64,000 nt of DNA from Paenibacillus xylaniclasticus (GCF_004001065.1 NZ_BIML01000006.1:1-64000), one strand, 5' to 3'. Positions 54,964-63,626 are shown, counted from the first letter of the stretch. Numbers and translations: made by a program. The notes: generated by a model from the sequence alone, not told the origin.

Positions 54964-56169
54964 TTATTCTTGCTGTAATCCAAGCGCATGCAGCATCGTC
55001 CGGAACTTTGCCGACGTCTCGGCGAGCTCAGCCTCCGGCGTAGACGCCTCCACAACTCCTGCACCGGCATATAGCCGAAGCGAGCGGTCATAGACTTCCG
55101 CACATCGAATCGTTACAATCCATTCGCCGTTGCCATCCGCATCATTCCATCCGACCAGCCCGGTATAAAAGTCTCGATCAAACGGTTCGATTCGTGCAAT
55201 CGCATCGCGGGCAAGCTCCGTCGGCGTGCCGCATACGGCTGGTGTCGGATGAAGCGCTGCGGCAAGCTCCAAAGAAGATACAGCCGAATTCAACAGCTCT
55301 CCCCGAACGACAGTAGACAGATGCCACATCGTGTTCGTTTGGATGAGCGAAGGACGGTCTGGCACATCGATCGACTTGCAAAATGGGGAAAGTGCAGACG
55401 CGACCGCCTCAATGACGACGGCATGCTCATGCAAATCTTTGGCTGAGACAAGTAGTGCCTCGCCGATACGCCGATCCTCCACCGGATCTTTGCTTCGGGG
55501 CGCGGAGCCAGCCAGCGGGTTCGAGATTACTTGCGACCCGCTCTTGCGAACGAGCAGCTCGGGACTAGCCCCGGCCAGCACCCGCTGGACCGACGACGGT
55601 CGGCTTCCATGCCCAACCGGCAAATCGGCCGCAAACGTATAGCCGTGCGAGTTACTACTAGCCAGACTATTAAGCAGCTCCCGCACACAAATTTCGGAAT
55701 CCGCAGTCAGATCAAGCGCACGAGCAAGCACAACCTTGGACAGCTCGCCTGACCGCAATCGATCAATAGCAGACTGCACGCCGCGGGCGTATGTCTCCGG
55801 TGACGGAAATGGTTCGACCCGATACGTCAGTTGCGCTCTATTTCGTGCCTCGGCTTTCGCACTCAGCTGCAACGGACCGCTGCGTCTGAGCATCTTCGGT
55901 ATAACAAGCTTGGCAGGCTTCGTATAATCGAATGGAATTGCCCCTAATAGAACCGGAGCACGATGGCCGGATCGCACAGCCTCGCAAAGCAATTCTGCAG
56001 CCGAGTCGGTCAGCTGCTTCATGCTGTCCGCCCCTACGACTGCTGGAAGCTCAGCGAAAACCCCTTCTGCCAGCATCGTATGCTCAGGGGTCGACAAGAA
56101 AAACGATGAGCCGGGACGATATTCCTCCAGCAGTTGAACAGCTCTGGCTGCTATCGCTGTATGGTTCAT
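54964..56169 (-). CDS. dhbC: Isochorismate synthase DhbC
   Basis: 401 residues with the chorismate-binding fold: LSKVVLARALDLTADSEICV, LVRKSGSQVISNPLAGSAPR, SAKDLHEHAVVIEAV (Glu/His active site), LHPTPAVCGTPTELARDAI, and YTGLVGWNDADGNGEWIVTI. It converts chorismate to isochorismate, the entry step of DHB synthesis. AGGAGG precedes the ATG; dhbA lies 23 bases upstream. Confidence 0.96.
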   Translation of the reverse strand: MNHTAIAARAVQLLEEYRPGSSFFLSTPEHTMLAEGVFAELPAVVGADSMKQLTDSAAELLCEAVRSGHRAPVLLGAIPFDYTKPAKLVIPKMLRRSGPLQLSAKAEARNRAQLTYRVEPFPSPETYARGVQSAIDRLRSGELSKVVLARALDLTADSEICVRELLNSLASSNSHGYTFAADLPVGHGSRPSSVQRVLAGASPELLVRKSGSQVISNPLAGSAPRSKDPVEDRRIGEALLVSAKDLHEHAVVIEAVASALSPFCKSIDVPDRPSLIQTNTMWHLSTVVRGELLNSAVSSLELAAALHPTPAVCGTPTELARDAIARIEPFDRDFYTGLVGWNDADGNGEWIVTIRCAEVYDRSLRLYAGAGVVEASTPEAELAETSAKFRTMLHALGLQQE

Positions 56170-56192
56170 TAGCTTTTATGCCTCCTTCATCA

Positions 56193-56978
56193 TTAAAAGC
56201 CTAAGGCTGCGCCGCCATCGACGCACAAATTATGCATCGTTATATGTCCCGCCTGGTCGGAGACCAGGAAGGCGACCGCATTGGCAATATCTCTAGGCGA
56301 AGCTATTTTGCGAAGCGGAATCCCGACTCTATAATCGGGCAGCGAGCCGTGAATGACACCATCCGCTCCTTCCCCGTCACGCCATAGCAGCCTTTGCATC
56401 GCTGTATCCGTCGATCCCGGCGACACTATATTGCAGCGGATGTTATGCTCTGCGAGCTCTAAGCCCAAACATTTGGTGAACATGGCGGAGGCAGCTTTAG
56501 AGGCGGCATAAGCAGCCATCCGCATTCGCGGGATGCCGGAAGCGTTAGAGCCGACCGTTACGATTGCACCCGATTGACGCGGAATCATCCGTCTAGCGAC
56601 GGCCCGGCTGACATAGAAGACGCCATTCGTATTGACATCGAAGGCTGCCTGCCAATCGGCGTCGCTCAGCGATTCGATCGCCCCCATTCTCAGCACGCCT
56701 GCGACGTTGGCTGCTATCCCGATCGGACCTGCTTGGTGCCCGATAGCATCGACCGTCTGTTCGACTGCAGCCGCATCCGCCACGTTAGCCGGGTAAGCAT
56801 AAGCCGAATAACCCTTGCTCTGCAATTCATCCGTAATGCGCCGAACGCCTTCGGCGTCTTGATCGACCGCGGCAATTATAGCGCCATGCTCAGCCAATAC
56901 TTTTGCAACCTCAGCACCTATGCCTTGCGCTGCTCCCGTTACAATTGCAACCTTGCCTGCAATGCCGGTATATGACAT
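56193..56978 (-). CDS. dhbA: 2,3-dihydro-2,3-dihydroxybenzoate dehydrogenase DhbA
   Basis: 261 residues from MSYTGIAGKVAIVTGAAQGI; the ATG has GGAGGTG upstream (the frame opens 65 codons earlier but runs through the Fur box). Short-chain dehydrogenase: NAD-binding TGAAQGIGAEVA, NVAGVLRMG, the Ser of VTVGSNAS, and the catalytic pair in AAYAASKAAS. It oxidises 2,3-dihydro-DHB to DHB. First gene of dhbACEBF-mbtH-MFS. Confidence 0.96.
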   Translation of the reverse strand: MSYTGIAGKVAIVTGAAQGIGAEVAKVLAEHGAIIAAVDQDAEGVRRITDELQSKGYSAYAYPANVADAAAVEQTVDAIGHQAGPIGIAANVAGVLRMGAIESLSDADWQAAFDVNTNGVFYVSRAVARRMIPRQSGAIVTVGSNASGIPRMRMAAYAASKAASAMFTKCLGLELAEHNIRCNIVSPGSTDTAMQRLLWRDGEGADGVIHGSLPDYRVGIPLRKIASPRDIANAVAFLVSDQAGHITMHNLCVDGGAALGF

Positions 56979-56997
56979 GCCTTCACCTCCAATCAAT

Positions 56998-57017
56998 TGA
57001 TAATGATTATCATCATC
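56998..57017 (-). promoter_or_regulatory. Fur box of the dhb operon
   Basis: TGATAATGATTATCA (56998-57012) is a perfect 7-1-7 Fur site, and GATAATGATTATCATCATC (56999-57017) matches 18 of 19 bases of the classic consensus. It lies 20 bases before the dhbA start, so iron-loaded Fur should block transcription. No clear -35/-10 pair could be fixed around it. Confidence 0.95.
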
Positions 57018-57196
57018 AAATATAGAGCAGTCTTCCAGTATTGACCATGTACAATTTCCAGATGAAACATGTACTTTTGACGGGTTTCCGATAACCTCAA
57101 TGAGCGGGGAAGACGGTATATTCGGGCTGTAAACGCGGTAATGCTGAGGGTATGCGGTAATTAATAGGGGCATCGAAGAAGGGTGATGAAGACAGA

Positions 57197-58096
57197 ATGG
57201 CCAGCAAGAAAGGAACTATCGTCGTCGACGGGGAGTCGATCACGATTACGAATCCGGACAAGCTTCTATGGCCGGAGCTTGGAATTACGAAACTAATCTA
57301 TCTAGAGAAGCTAATTGAGCTGTCTCCGTATCTCATACCTTATTGTTCCGGACGCTATTTGACGACGATACGCTGGCCGGACGGCATTCATGGTCAATCG
57401 TTCTATCAAAAAAATTGTCCTGAGCCTATCCCTCCCTTCATTCAGACCGCCATACAAGCGGACATTCGTTATGTCGTGCTCGATCGGCTGCCGACACTGC
57501 TGTGGCTCGGCAATTTAGCCTGTCTGGAATTCCATGCTTCATTCGACCGGATCGGCGAGCCCGTATTCCCGACAGAGTGGGTCATCGACCTCGATCCATC
57601 ACTCGAGGATGAGCCTCGTATTATGGAGGCAGCCGTTATCGTCGGCGATTTGCTTCGCAGCATCGGCGTCGAATCGATACCGAAAACGTCCGGTGCTACC
57701 GGCGTCCAGCTTATTATCCCATCGACTGGCGATACGACGTTCGACGAACTGCGGACGATGGGCCTTTTCGTCGGCAGCTATTTGTCGCAAACGCATCCTG
57801 ATCTATTTACGATTGAGCGGCTAAAAGCGAACCGGGATGATCGAATCTATGTCGATTATTTGCAGCATTATCCGGGCAAAACGATTGCAGCTCCCTACAC
57901 GCCCCGCGCACGCACCGCCGCCTCCGTCTCGACCCCTCTTACTTGGGATGAAGTAAGAAACGGAGCTAGAATCGCCGATTTTAATCTGCTCACGATCAGT
58001 GATCGGCTGCGAAAGAAGGGCGATCTGCTCGCGTCGGCGCAGCGTCAGCAGCTTAAGCCGATCTACGATTTTGTCAGCCAAAATTCCCGGTCCTAA
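57197..58096 (+). CDS. Stand-alone LigD-type primase-polymerase
   Basis: 299 residues of the archaeo-eukaryotic primase fold: ITNPDKLLWPELGITKLIYL, YLTTIRWPDGIHGQSFYQKN, CLEFHASFDRIGEPVFPTEW, the metal-binding VIDLDPS, and KTSGATGVQLIIPS. It fills in or adds ribonucleotides at broken ends in end joining. Usually fused to the ligase in LigD; here separate from it by 14 kb and from ku by 19.5 kb. It is divergent from dhbA; the 56979-57196 gap holds the Fur box and no other gene. Confidence 0.92.
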   Translation: MASKKGTIVVDGESITITNPDKLLWPELGITKLIYLEKLIELSPYLIPYCSGRYLTTIRWPDGIHGQSFYQKNCPEPIPPFIQTAIQADIRYVVLDRLPTLLWLGNLACLEFHASFDRIGEPVFPTEWVIDLDPSLEDEPRIMEAAVIVGDLLRSIGVESIPKTSGATGVQLIIPSTGDTTFDELRTMGLFVGSYLSQTHPDLFTIERLKANRDDRIYVDYLQHYPGKTIAAPYTPRARTAASVSTPLTWDEVRNGARIADFNLLTISDRLRKKGDLLASAQRQQLKPIYDFVSQNSRS

Positions 58097-58232
58097 AGGC
58101 CGCCACAAGGCGGGATCTTGACGGTTAATGCGGCTCTCGTTCTTATTTTATAGACATGATTTGTAGACAGACTGAATAAATAGGATTAGAACGTTCGAAT
58201 TCGTATTCGCCGGCAGAAAGGAGTACAGCTTA

Positions 58233-59219
58233 GTGAAACGGTCGCCCAAGCCGAAATGGTCATTCGTCCTGATGCGCGGCGCCGACAAATCGGTCAAACA
58301 GTTCAAAGTATCGAAACGATCTGTCGTCGCCGCCCCTGCGGCTGCTGCTCTGGCATTGTCAGGCTGCATCGCGGCTCTTCAGATCCGATCAGCTTTCAAA
58401 ATCGATTCCCTCCAAGACGAGATTTCGCAGCAGTCGAACACATTTACTCATACCGTAAACGACAAGGATGTCTCGATCGGGACACTGCAGGAAGAAATCA
58501 GAAGGCTCAATCGGCAAGCCGAAGAAATGCGGGGCAAGATCAACGATTTGCGTGAGCTGGAGAACAAGCTGAAAACCTTCATCGAGCAATATGGGAAGCT
58601 GACGGGGAGCTCTGCATCCGGTATATCCTCGGGCAGCTCGGAAGCGAGCGCAGCGTCAGCGTCGCTTGCGTCCTCTCCTACCACCTCGGAGGCCCAATAT
58701 ATGATCGCATTGGCGAAGCAATCCGGCCTTGATTTTCGCAAAATCAGCATTCTCGTTGACAGTATGGAAGCTGCGATGGAGCAATCGGTCAAGCAGGCGA
58801 AGGCTCGGCAGGCCGTTCTTGATGCACTGCCGACAGGCTGGCCGACGAAGCGTTCGGCCAAGCTGACGTCCGGCTTCGGATACAGAAGCGATCCGTTCAC
58901 GCACAAATCGACCTTCCACGCTGGCATCGACATCGGTGGGAGTACCGGCGACCCGGTGTTCAGCGCAGGCGATGGGACGGTCGAAGAAACAGGTCGAGAC
59001 GCCAGTGAAGGGAATTACATCGTCATTAATCATCATAATGGGCTGAAGACGAAGTACATGCATCTATCCCACATTGAAGCCAAAAAAGGCGATAAAGTGG
59101 TGCGTGGAGAGAAAATAGGACTAATGGGCAGCACCGGCCGAAGCACTGGAGCCCACCTCCATTTTCAAGTTATGCAGCACGACGAGCCTATTAATCCGAT
59201 GCGATATTTGGACGACTGA
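58233..59219 (+). CDS. Membrane-anchored M23 family metallopeptidase
   Basis: 328 residues. A basic N-terminus, one membrane helix (about 32-52), a coiled coil (about 60-125), a Ser/Ala-rich linker, and an M23/LytM domain (about 215-320): TSGFGYRSDPFTHKSTFHAG, HAGIDIGG (Zn ligands His and Asp), and THLHF-like AHLHFQVM. It cuts peptidoglycan cross-bridges. GTG start with AAAGGAG upstream. The following bactofilin gene starts 59 bases downstream; M23-bactofilin pairs are common and link wall cutting to cell shape. Confidence 0.95.
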   Translation: MKRSPKPKWSFVLMRGADKSVKQFKVSKRSVVAAPAAAALALSGCIAALQIRSAFKIDSLQDEISQQSNTFTHTVNDKDVSIGTLQEEIRRLNRQAEEMRGKINDLRELENKLKTFIEQYGKLTGSSASGISSGSSEASAASASLASSPTTSEAQYMIALAKQSGLDFRKISILVDSMEAAMEQSVKQAKARQAVLDALPTGWPTKRSAKLTSGFGYRSDPFTHKSTFHAGIDIGGSTGDPVFSAGDGTVEETGRDASEGNYIVINHHNGLKTKYMHLSHIEAKKGDKVVRGEKIGLMGSTGRSTGAHLHFQVMQHDEPINPMRYLDD

Positions 59220-59278
59220 TCAATTGCTCGCTGACAGCACTCAAGCTGCTGCTATTATAATGATTTAAGGAGGATGCT

Positions 59279-59737
59279 ATGTTCAAAGATTCGAAGCGGA
59301 TTCCTATGACCGATACACTGATCGGTCAAGGGACACATGCCGAAGGGAAGATTGTATGCGAGGCCGGTCTTCGTATTGAGGGAGAATACCGGGGAGATAT
59401 CGAATGTGTCGGAGATATCATTGTCGGGGAGTGTGGTGTAGCCCGTTCCAACATTAGCGGACGCGATGTGACGATAGCGGGCAAAGTATATGGGGATGTC
59501 GTTACGAAAGGACGCTTAACGATTACGGCTACCGGACAGCTGCACGGGAATATTAACGCTCAGTCGTTCATCATGCAAGACGGAGGCCTTTTTACTGGCG
59601 CATGCCGGATGGAACGCGCGCAGGAGCAGTCACGCTCCCAGCCGCTCATCGGCACTGAGGCTCAGCCTCAGGCGAAGGAGCAGCATTCGAGTTCGAATTC
59701 GAAAGAGAAGGATAAACGGCAGGCCCAAGCCGGGTAA
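59279..59737 (+). CDS. Bactofilin (polymer-forming cytoskeletal protein)
   Basis: 152 residues: TLIGQGTHAEGKIVCEAGLR, then repeated Gly-spaced beta rungs (IEGEYRGDIECVGDIIVGEC, DVTIAGKVYGDVVTKGRLTI, GQLHGNINAQSFIMQDGGLF) forming the short beta helix typical of bactofilins. A polar, Gln/Ser-rich tail of 45 residues follows. Bactofilins polymerise without nucleotide and position wall enzymes. AAGGAGG before the ATG. It very likely works with the M23 peptidase upstream. Confidence 0.94.
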   Translation: MFKDSKRIPMTDTLIGQGTHAEGKIVCEAGLRIEGEYRGDIECVGDIIVGECGVARSNISGRDVTIAGKVYGDVVTKGRLTITATGQLHGNINAQSFIMQDGGLFTGACRMERAQEQSRSQPLIGTEAQPQAKEQHSSSNSKEKDKRQAQAG

Positions 59738-59772
59738 CTGCAGCCTGCCTGCAGCGATATGAGCGTAACAAT

Positions 59773-59820
59773 AAAGAAGTGACGGTAAAGGGATCACTCT
59801 CCCGATACCGTCACTTCTTT
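59773..59820. terminator. Bidirectional terminator
   Basis: AAAGAAGTGACGGTA / TACCGTCACTTCTTT, a perfect 15-bp stem with an 18-base loop, between the convergent bactofilin and ABC permease genes. Confidence 0.9.
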
Positions 59821-59861
59821 GCTTAGCGGACTAGACTCTTGTGAGACCGTCCCATCCATTG

Positions 59862-60659
59862 TTAGGACGCGATATCACGCTTTCTGAATACCGTCCAAGT
59901 AATTCCGATAAAGATCACGTAATAGACAGCCAGTACGCCAAGCGAGAAGCCCAGCGTATGATCATATTCGCCTGGCAGCAAATATTTCGTCAAATCATCA
60001 TTCATAAACCAGAAGTAATCGACCCAAGGCTTATCTACCATGGACATCACGCCGTACAGTGTGCCGCTCATAAACATCAAGAGCAGCGATAAGCCAATCG
60101 CCAAGCCGCCGCTGCGGAATACGGTCGAGAGCAGGAACGAGATCGTAATGGTCGTCATCACCGTCGAAACGAATTGGAGGCCGAACAGAGACAGCATATA
60201 ATTCCAAATGCTCTTAGTGGACTCTTCTCCAATCATTTCTTTAACCGTACCGCTGCTGAAGCCGAAGAAAATGCCGTCAAGCACGTAGTTCCAGACGAAC
60301 AAGGCAACAAAGAAAAACAGCGCAAAGCCGATTAGAGCGATATATTTGGACAATAAAATTTTGGAGCGCGACCATGGGCGGATCATAAGCAGCTTGATGG
60401 TGCCTGCGGAAAACTCGCCGGCAACACTGTCAGCCGCAATAATAACAGCATAGATAACGACAATACTGAAGCCTAACATAGCCTGCATATAAAAAGCTTC
60501 CCACATCGAGTCGGGGTTTCCACCAACGCTTACCGCGATAATATCCGATGCCAGCATCAGCACCAGCATAATGCCCATCATAATCCACGTGCGCGGACGC
60601 GAGTAAATCTTCATATTCTCATTGCGAAGCAAGTCGATAAAGCTACCCAATCGTCTCAC
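59862..60659 (-). CDS. ABC-2 type permease
   Basis: 265 residues, six membrane segments. A start LLRNENMKIYSRPRTWIMMG and IIAADSVAGEFSAGTIKLLM are typical of permeases paired with BcrA-like ATPases. GTG start inside the end of the ATPase gene (overlap of 17 bases). Substrate unknown; relatives export peptide antibiotics or act in stress responses. Confidence 0.9.
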   Translation of the reverse strand: MRRLGSFIDLLRNENMKIYSRPRTWIMMGIMLVLMLASDIIAVSVGGNPDSMWEAFYMQAMLGFSIVVIYAVIIAADSVAGEFSAGTIKLLMIRPWSRSKILLSKYIALIGFALFFFVALFVWNYVLDGIFFGFSSGTVKEMIGEESTKSIWNYMLSLFGLQFVSTVMTTITISFLLSTVFRSGGLAIGLSLLLMFMSGTLYGVMSMVDKPWVDYFWFMNDDLTKYLLPGEYDHTLGFSLGVLAVYYVIFIGITWTVFRKRDIAS

Positions 60660-61557
60660 CTCCTGTTACTTCGATGAACTGTTCTTCCAGAGACTTCGTC
60701 TGTATGCGGAAGCCGTACACTTTAATGCCAGCTGAGACGAGCTGCGCGTTAATCCAAGCCGCCGTCTCACGGTCCGTATCCAGCTCGATGCCATCTTGAA
60801 CAATAGCTGCCGAATGCTGCGTCAGCAGCGCCAATGCATCAGCAGGACGGTCAACATCGAACCGGTATTTGCCAGCTGCATTGCTTGTCGTACCTTCTTG
60901 CACAATGACTCTTTCATCGATCAGCTTGCCGTTCTGAATAATGGCAACACGGTCGCACATCAGCTCCATCTCGCTCAGCAAGTGACTGGATACGAATACC
61001 GTAATGCCCTCTTCCTTCGCCAGCTTGCGCAAATAATCGCGCAGCTCGCGAATACCTGCCGGATCGAGACCGTTGGTCGGTTCGTCAAGAATAAGCAGCG
61101 CCGGCTTATGAAGAATCGCCTGCGCCACACCTAGACGCTGACGCATACCGAGCGAGTACGTCTTAACCTTATCGTGAATGCGTGCTTCCAGTCCGACAAG
61201 CCTTACTACCTCGTCAATCCGCTGGCGTGTAATGCCCGGCACCATCCGGGCGAAGTGAATTAGATTCTTATATCCCGACATATATTTGTACATCTCGGGA
61301 TTCTCGACGATCGCGCCGACTTGGCGAATTGCCTTCTCATAATCCTTCTGGATACTGTGGCCTTTAATCGTAATTTCTCCACCTGACAGCTTCATCAGAC
61401 CAACCATCATCCGAATGGTCGTTGTTTTGCCGGAGCCGTTAGGCCCCAGGAAGCCGCATACTTCTCCAGCATGCAGGTCGAGTGATAATTGATCAATAAT
61501 GGTTCGTTTGCCGATTTGTTTCGTAACGTTCGACAACTGAACAATCGGTGCACTCAT
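60643..61557 (-). CDS. ABC transporter ATP-binding protein (BcrA type)
   Basis: 304 residues from MSAPIVQLSNVTKQIGKRTI (GAAGGGGAAG upstream of the ATG). Walker A GPNGSGKTTTIRMMVG, QVGAIVENPEMYKYMSGYKN, signature YSLGMRQRLGVAQA, Walker B LLILDEPTNGLDP, H-loop VFVSSHLLSEMEL. The C-terminal 80 residues form the usual regulatory extension. It drives the permease encoded behind it. Confidence 0.94.
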   Translation of the reverse strand: MSAPIVQLSNVTKQIGKRTIIDQLSLDLHAGEVCGFLGPNGSGKTTTIRMMVGLMKLSGGEITIKGHSIQKDYEKAIRQVGAIVENPEMYKYMSGYKNLIHFARMVPGITRQRIDEVVRLVGLEARIHDKVKTYSLGMRQRLGVAQAILHKPALLILDEPTNGLDPAGIRELRDYLRKLAKEEGITVFVSSHLLSEMELMCDRVAIIQNGKLIDERVIVQEGTTSNAAGKYRFDVDRPADALALLTQHSAAIVQDGIELDTDRETAAWINAQLVSAGIKVYGFRIQTKSLEEQFIEVTGGETIG

Positions 61558-61639
61558 TGCATCTTCCCCTTCTATGTAGACTCTCAATTATTAATTATAC
61601 ACGAAATTGGAAGATTCAGTGATTACTTTAAACAAACTT

Positions 61640-61683
61640 AAGGTCCGCCGTCATCCTTTTGGGAGTAGACGGCGGACCTTTTA
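61640..61683 (-). terminator. Terminator behind the Cys-rich protein gene
   Basis: AAGGTCCGCCGTC / GACGGCGGACCTT, a perfect 13-bp stem with a 15-base loop. On the plus strand it is followed by TTTT and overlaps the stop codon of the gene at 61681. Confidence 0.8.
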
Positions 61684-62004
61684 ATGAAACTTTATAGGAA
61701 CAATTGGAGAACGCTCCTCTTCAGCCGGTCGATACCAGCTTGCGCTCAGATCGGGTGCTTCGCATGCCGTACTGCCATTCATGCTCATTAGCTCTGCATG
61801 CGGTGTACTGTGGCCGGAATGGAGACGACGATGATCCGGGAGCATGTCCGCATGACTCTGCTTCTGTTCGCAGGCCAGACAACAGCCCAAAGGATGCACC
61901 ACGCGGAAGTACCCCGTGCGGAACAATAATTCAGCATGCTTCATCTCCATTAATTGACCGCAGGACACACAATAAAACCGGTCACCAAAATGTTGCACCG
62001 TCAC
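61681..62004 (-). CDS. Small Cys-rich protein, possibly zinc-binding
   Basis: 107 residues. FYCVSCGQLME has one CxxC and HPLGCCLACEQKQ has another, spaced about 30 residues as in a zinc ribbon; the C-terminal half (from about 50) is polar and without a recognisable fold. GTG start with GGGAG upstream. An 18-bp palindrome occurs twice in its upstream region. Family not recognised. Confidence 0.6.
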   Translation of the reverse strand: MTVQHFGDRFYCVSCGQLMEMKHAELLFRTGYFRVVHPLGCCLACEQKQSHADMLPDHRRLHSGHSTPHAELMSMNGSTACEAPDLSASWYRPAEEERSPIVPIKFH

Positions 62005-62027
62005 TCATCTCCCTATTGTTACCGATC

Positions 62028-62075
62028 TGTATACTATATGTATCAAAATTAAATAAGTTGATACATTACGTATCT
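62028..62075. promoter_or_regulatory. Two copies of an 18-bp palindromic operator
   Basis: TGTATACTATATGTATCA (62028-62045) and TTGATACATTACGTATCT (62058-62075). Each matches TTGATACAAAATGTATCA at 63627-63644 in 14 of 18 positions. They lie 24-71 bases upstream of the Cys-rich gene. The binding protein is unknown. Confidence 0.5.
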
Positions 62076-62134
62076 TTAAGTTTAATTTATGACAAATATC
62101 GATGAATGTCAATAGAAGGACGCGATTCATGTCG

Positions 62135-62617
62135 TTATTCCAGCTTCCACAGAAACAACCATTCTCCGTTCTCCTTCACCACATAGCAGGTTTGCACCAG
62201 CTCGATTGGACCGTACAGCGACTTAAAGCTCTGCTTGACTTCTACGGAATAAACGTCATCCCATTCTGCATCTTCCTCCTTGAGACGAAAGCCGCTTACC
62301 TCCTTCGACTTCCCGATCGTATACCCGTATGTGGTGGTATGCAGATCTTGCATCAATATATGTGCCCGATTCTGAATATATTTGTCCTTTGGATACTTCT
62401 CCTTGATCGAGGTATGAAACAATTCCCACGAGCTTCCGTAATCGCCGGCCTGCTCCAGCCGGTAAAACTTATCGACAAGCTTCTCGGCCACTTCCGACCG
62501 GCCGGCTGAAGAAGCAGCTCGCAATCCTTGGATGGTCAGCCACGAGCATAGAATAATTGATGCCAGCACGAACAGCAGCTTGATTACCGGCCTCCTGCGC
62601 CTGGTCCTCCATGCCAA
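62135..62617 (-). CDS. Membrane-anchored protein, possible NTF2-like fold
   Basis: About 160 residues: one membrane helix (IKLLFVLASIILCSWLTIQG), then an outside domain whose segments (VDKFYRLEQAGDYGSSWELF, KSKEVSGFRLKEEDAEWDDV, TCYVVKENGEWLFLWKLE) have the pattern of NTF2/DUF4878-like proteins. The TTG at 62617 is preferred because AGGAGG then has 7-base spacing; the ATG two codons earlier is too close. Function unknown. Confidence 0.72.
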   Translation of the reverse strand: MAWRTRRRRPVIKLLFVLASIILCSWLTIQGLRAASSAGRSEVAEKLVDKFYRLEQAGDYGSSWELFHTSIKEKYPKDKYIQNRAHILMQDLHTTTYGYTIGKSKEVSGFRLKEEDAEWDDVYSVEVKQSFKSLYGPIELVQTCYVVKENGEWLFLWKLE

Positions 62618-62720
62618 TGTCATCCCTCCTAACCGAACAGCGCACGTCCCATATGTCTCAAGACATGCCCTTACCAGTCAGTATATGAGGGTAGTCCCCC
62701 GCTCCATGACAACCGATCCG

Positions 62721-63146
62721 TTATCGAACCATCATTCGGTATATAAAGTGAACCTTTGTGCCTTCCGGATTCATCTGCTGCAGCACATCGCACAGCGCTT
62801 GGACAATTGCTCTCCGAATGGAAGGCTCAGGGGTCAAGCTGCAGCGATACCTATAAAGATTATCTTCACGCCGCTGCCAATCCGTATGGCCGGTGAGCCG
62901 AAATTGCCAATCGAGCAATTCGAGATCGAACTGAAGCAGCACTCTCGGCCCAACCGGCAGCTTCAAATGGGACATAAACTCAATACTGTCGGGACTCATA
63001 TGTGTAACGAGTACTGACGTTGCTTTCGACTGAACGACTTTTCCATCCACGCTATAGATAGACAGCCGCGCAGCCATCCCGGATAATATCCGGATACGGA
63101 TTGCGCGGCTGTATACTGGACTTGTAGAGCTCGCATCCCGTTTCAT
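62721..63146 (-). CDS. PilZ-like domain protein (second of a pair)
   Basis: 141 residues. The pattern RIRILSGMAARLSIYSVDGK, then VLVTHMSPDSIEFMSHLKLP and VLLQFDLELLDWQFRLTGHT, followed by YRYRCSLTP, is that of a PilZ beta barrel, but the c-di-GMP motifs RxxxR and (D/N)xSxxG are imperfect. Overlaps the gene upstream by four bases. It may be a degenerate PilZ that dimerises with its neighbour (inference). Confidence 0.6.
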   Translation of the reverse strand: MKRDASSTSPVYSRAIRIRILSGMAARLSIYSVDGKVVQSKATSVLVTHMSPDSIEFMSHLKLPVGPRVLLQFDLELLDWQFRLTGHTDWQRREDNLYRYRCSLTPEPSIRRAIVQALCDVLQQMNPEGTKVHFIYRMMVR

Positions 63147-63595
63147 CCGGTCACATCCAAGCTGAGACCGTGATTGGGCTGCACATTCCGAGCTATGCCC
63201 TTCCTATCATACGTCATATAGAGGCTCACCGCTTGTGATTGAATACGTTCCTCTTCCCATGAATGTCGAATGCTCATGTGCAGCCGCTCCCCTCTGCGGA
63301 AGGAGCAGCCGTACAAGTAACCTCCCTCTGTCTCCCGCTTCCAGACAACAACGGCCGTCATTGCTCGGCGGTAATGGCGGCTCGACAGCTCTAGACAGAT
63401 CGTATACCGGCCATGCACCGGAAGATCAAGCTTCGTTACAAACTGTATGCCGAACGAATGAATATGAGCGGGTATTACATCAATTTTTCGGGATTGAACA
63501 GCCACCCCGCTAACACTATTAATTGACATTACGACCCGCATCCGGCCCATCTGCGGGTATAAATAGTGATTACGGTTTCGTGATCCGATGATCAT
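63143..63595 (-). CDS. PilZ-like domain protein (first of a pair)
   Basis: 150 residues. RMRVVMSINSVSGVAVQSRK, VIPAHIHSFGIQFVTKLDLP, RYTICLELSSRHYRRAMTAV, and GYLYGCSFRRGERLHM parallel the neighbour's barrel. In place of (D/N)xSxxG stands HIHSFGIQF, which keeps Ser and Gly. c-di-GMP binding is therefore uncertain. An 18-bp palindrome lies 32 bases upstream of the start. Confidence 0.6.
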   Translation of the reverse strand: MIIGSRNRNHYLYPQMGRMRVVMSINSVSGVAVQSRKIDVIPAHIHSFGIQFVTKLDLPVHGRYTICLELSSRHYRRAMTAVVVWKRETEGGYLYGCSFRRGERLHMSIRHSWEEERIQSQAVSLYMTYDRKGIARNVQPNHGLSLDVTG

Positions 63596-63626
63596 GACCC
63601 TTGTTCACCCTTTGTCACCTTATTTA

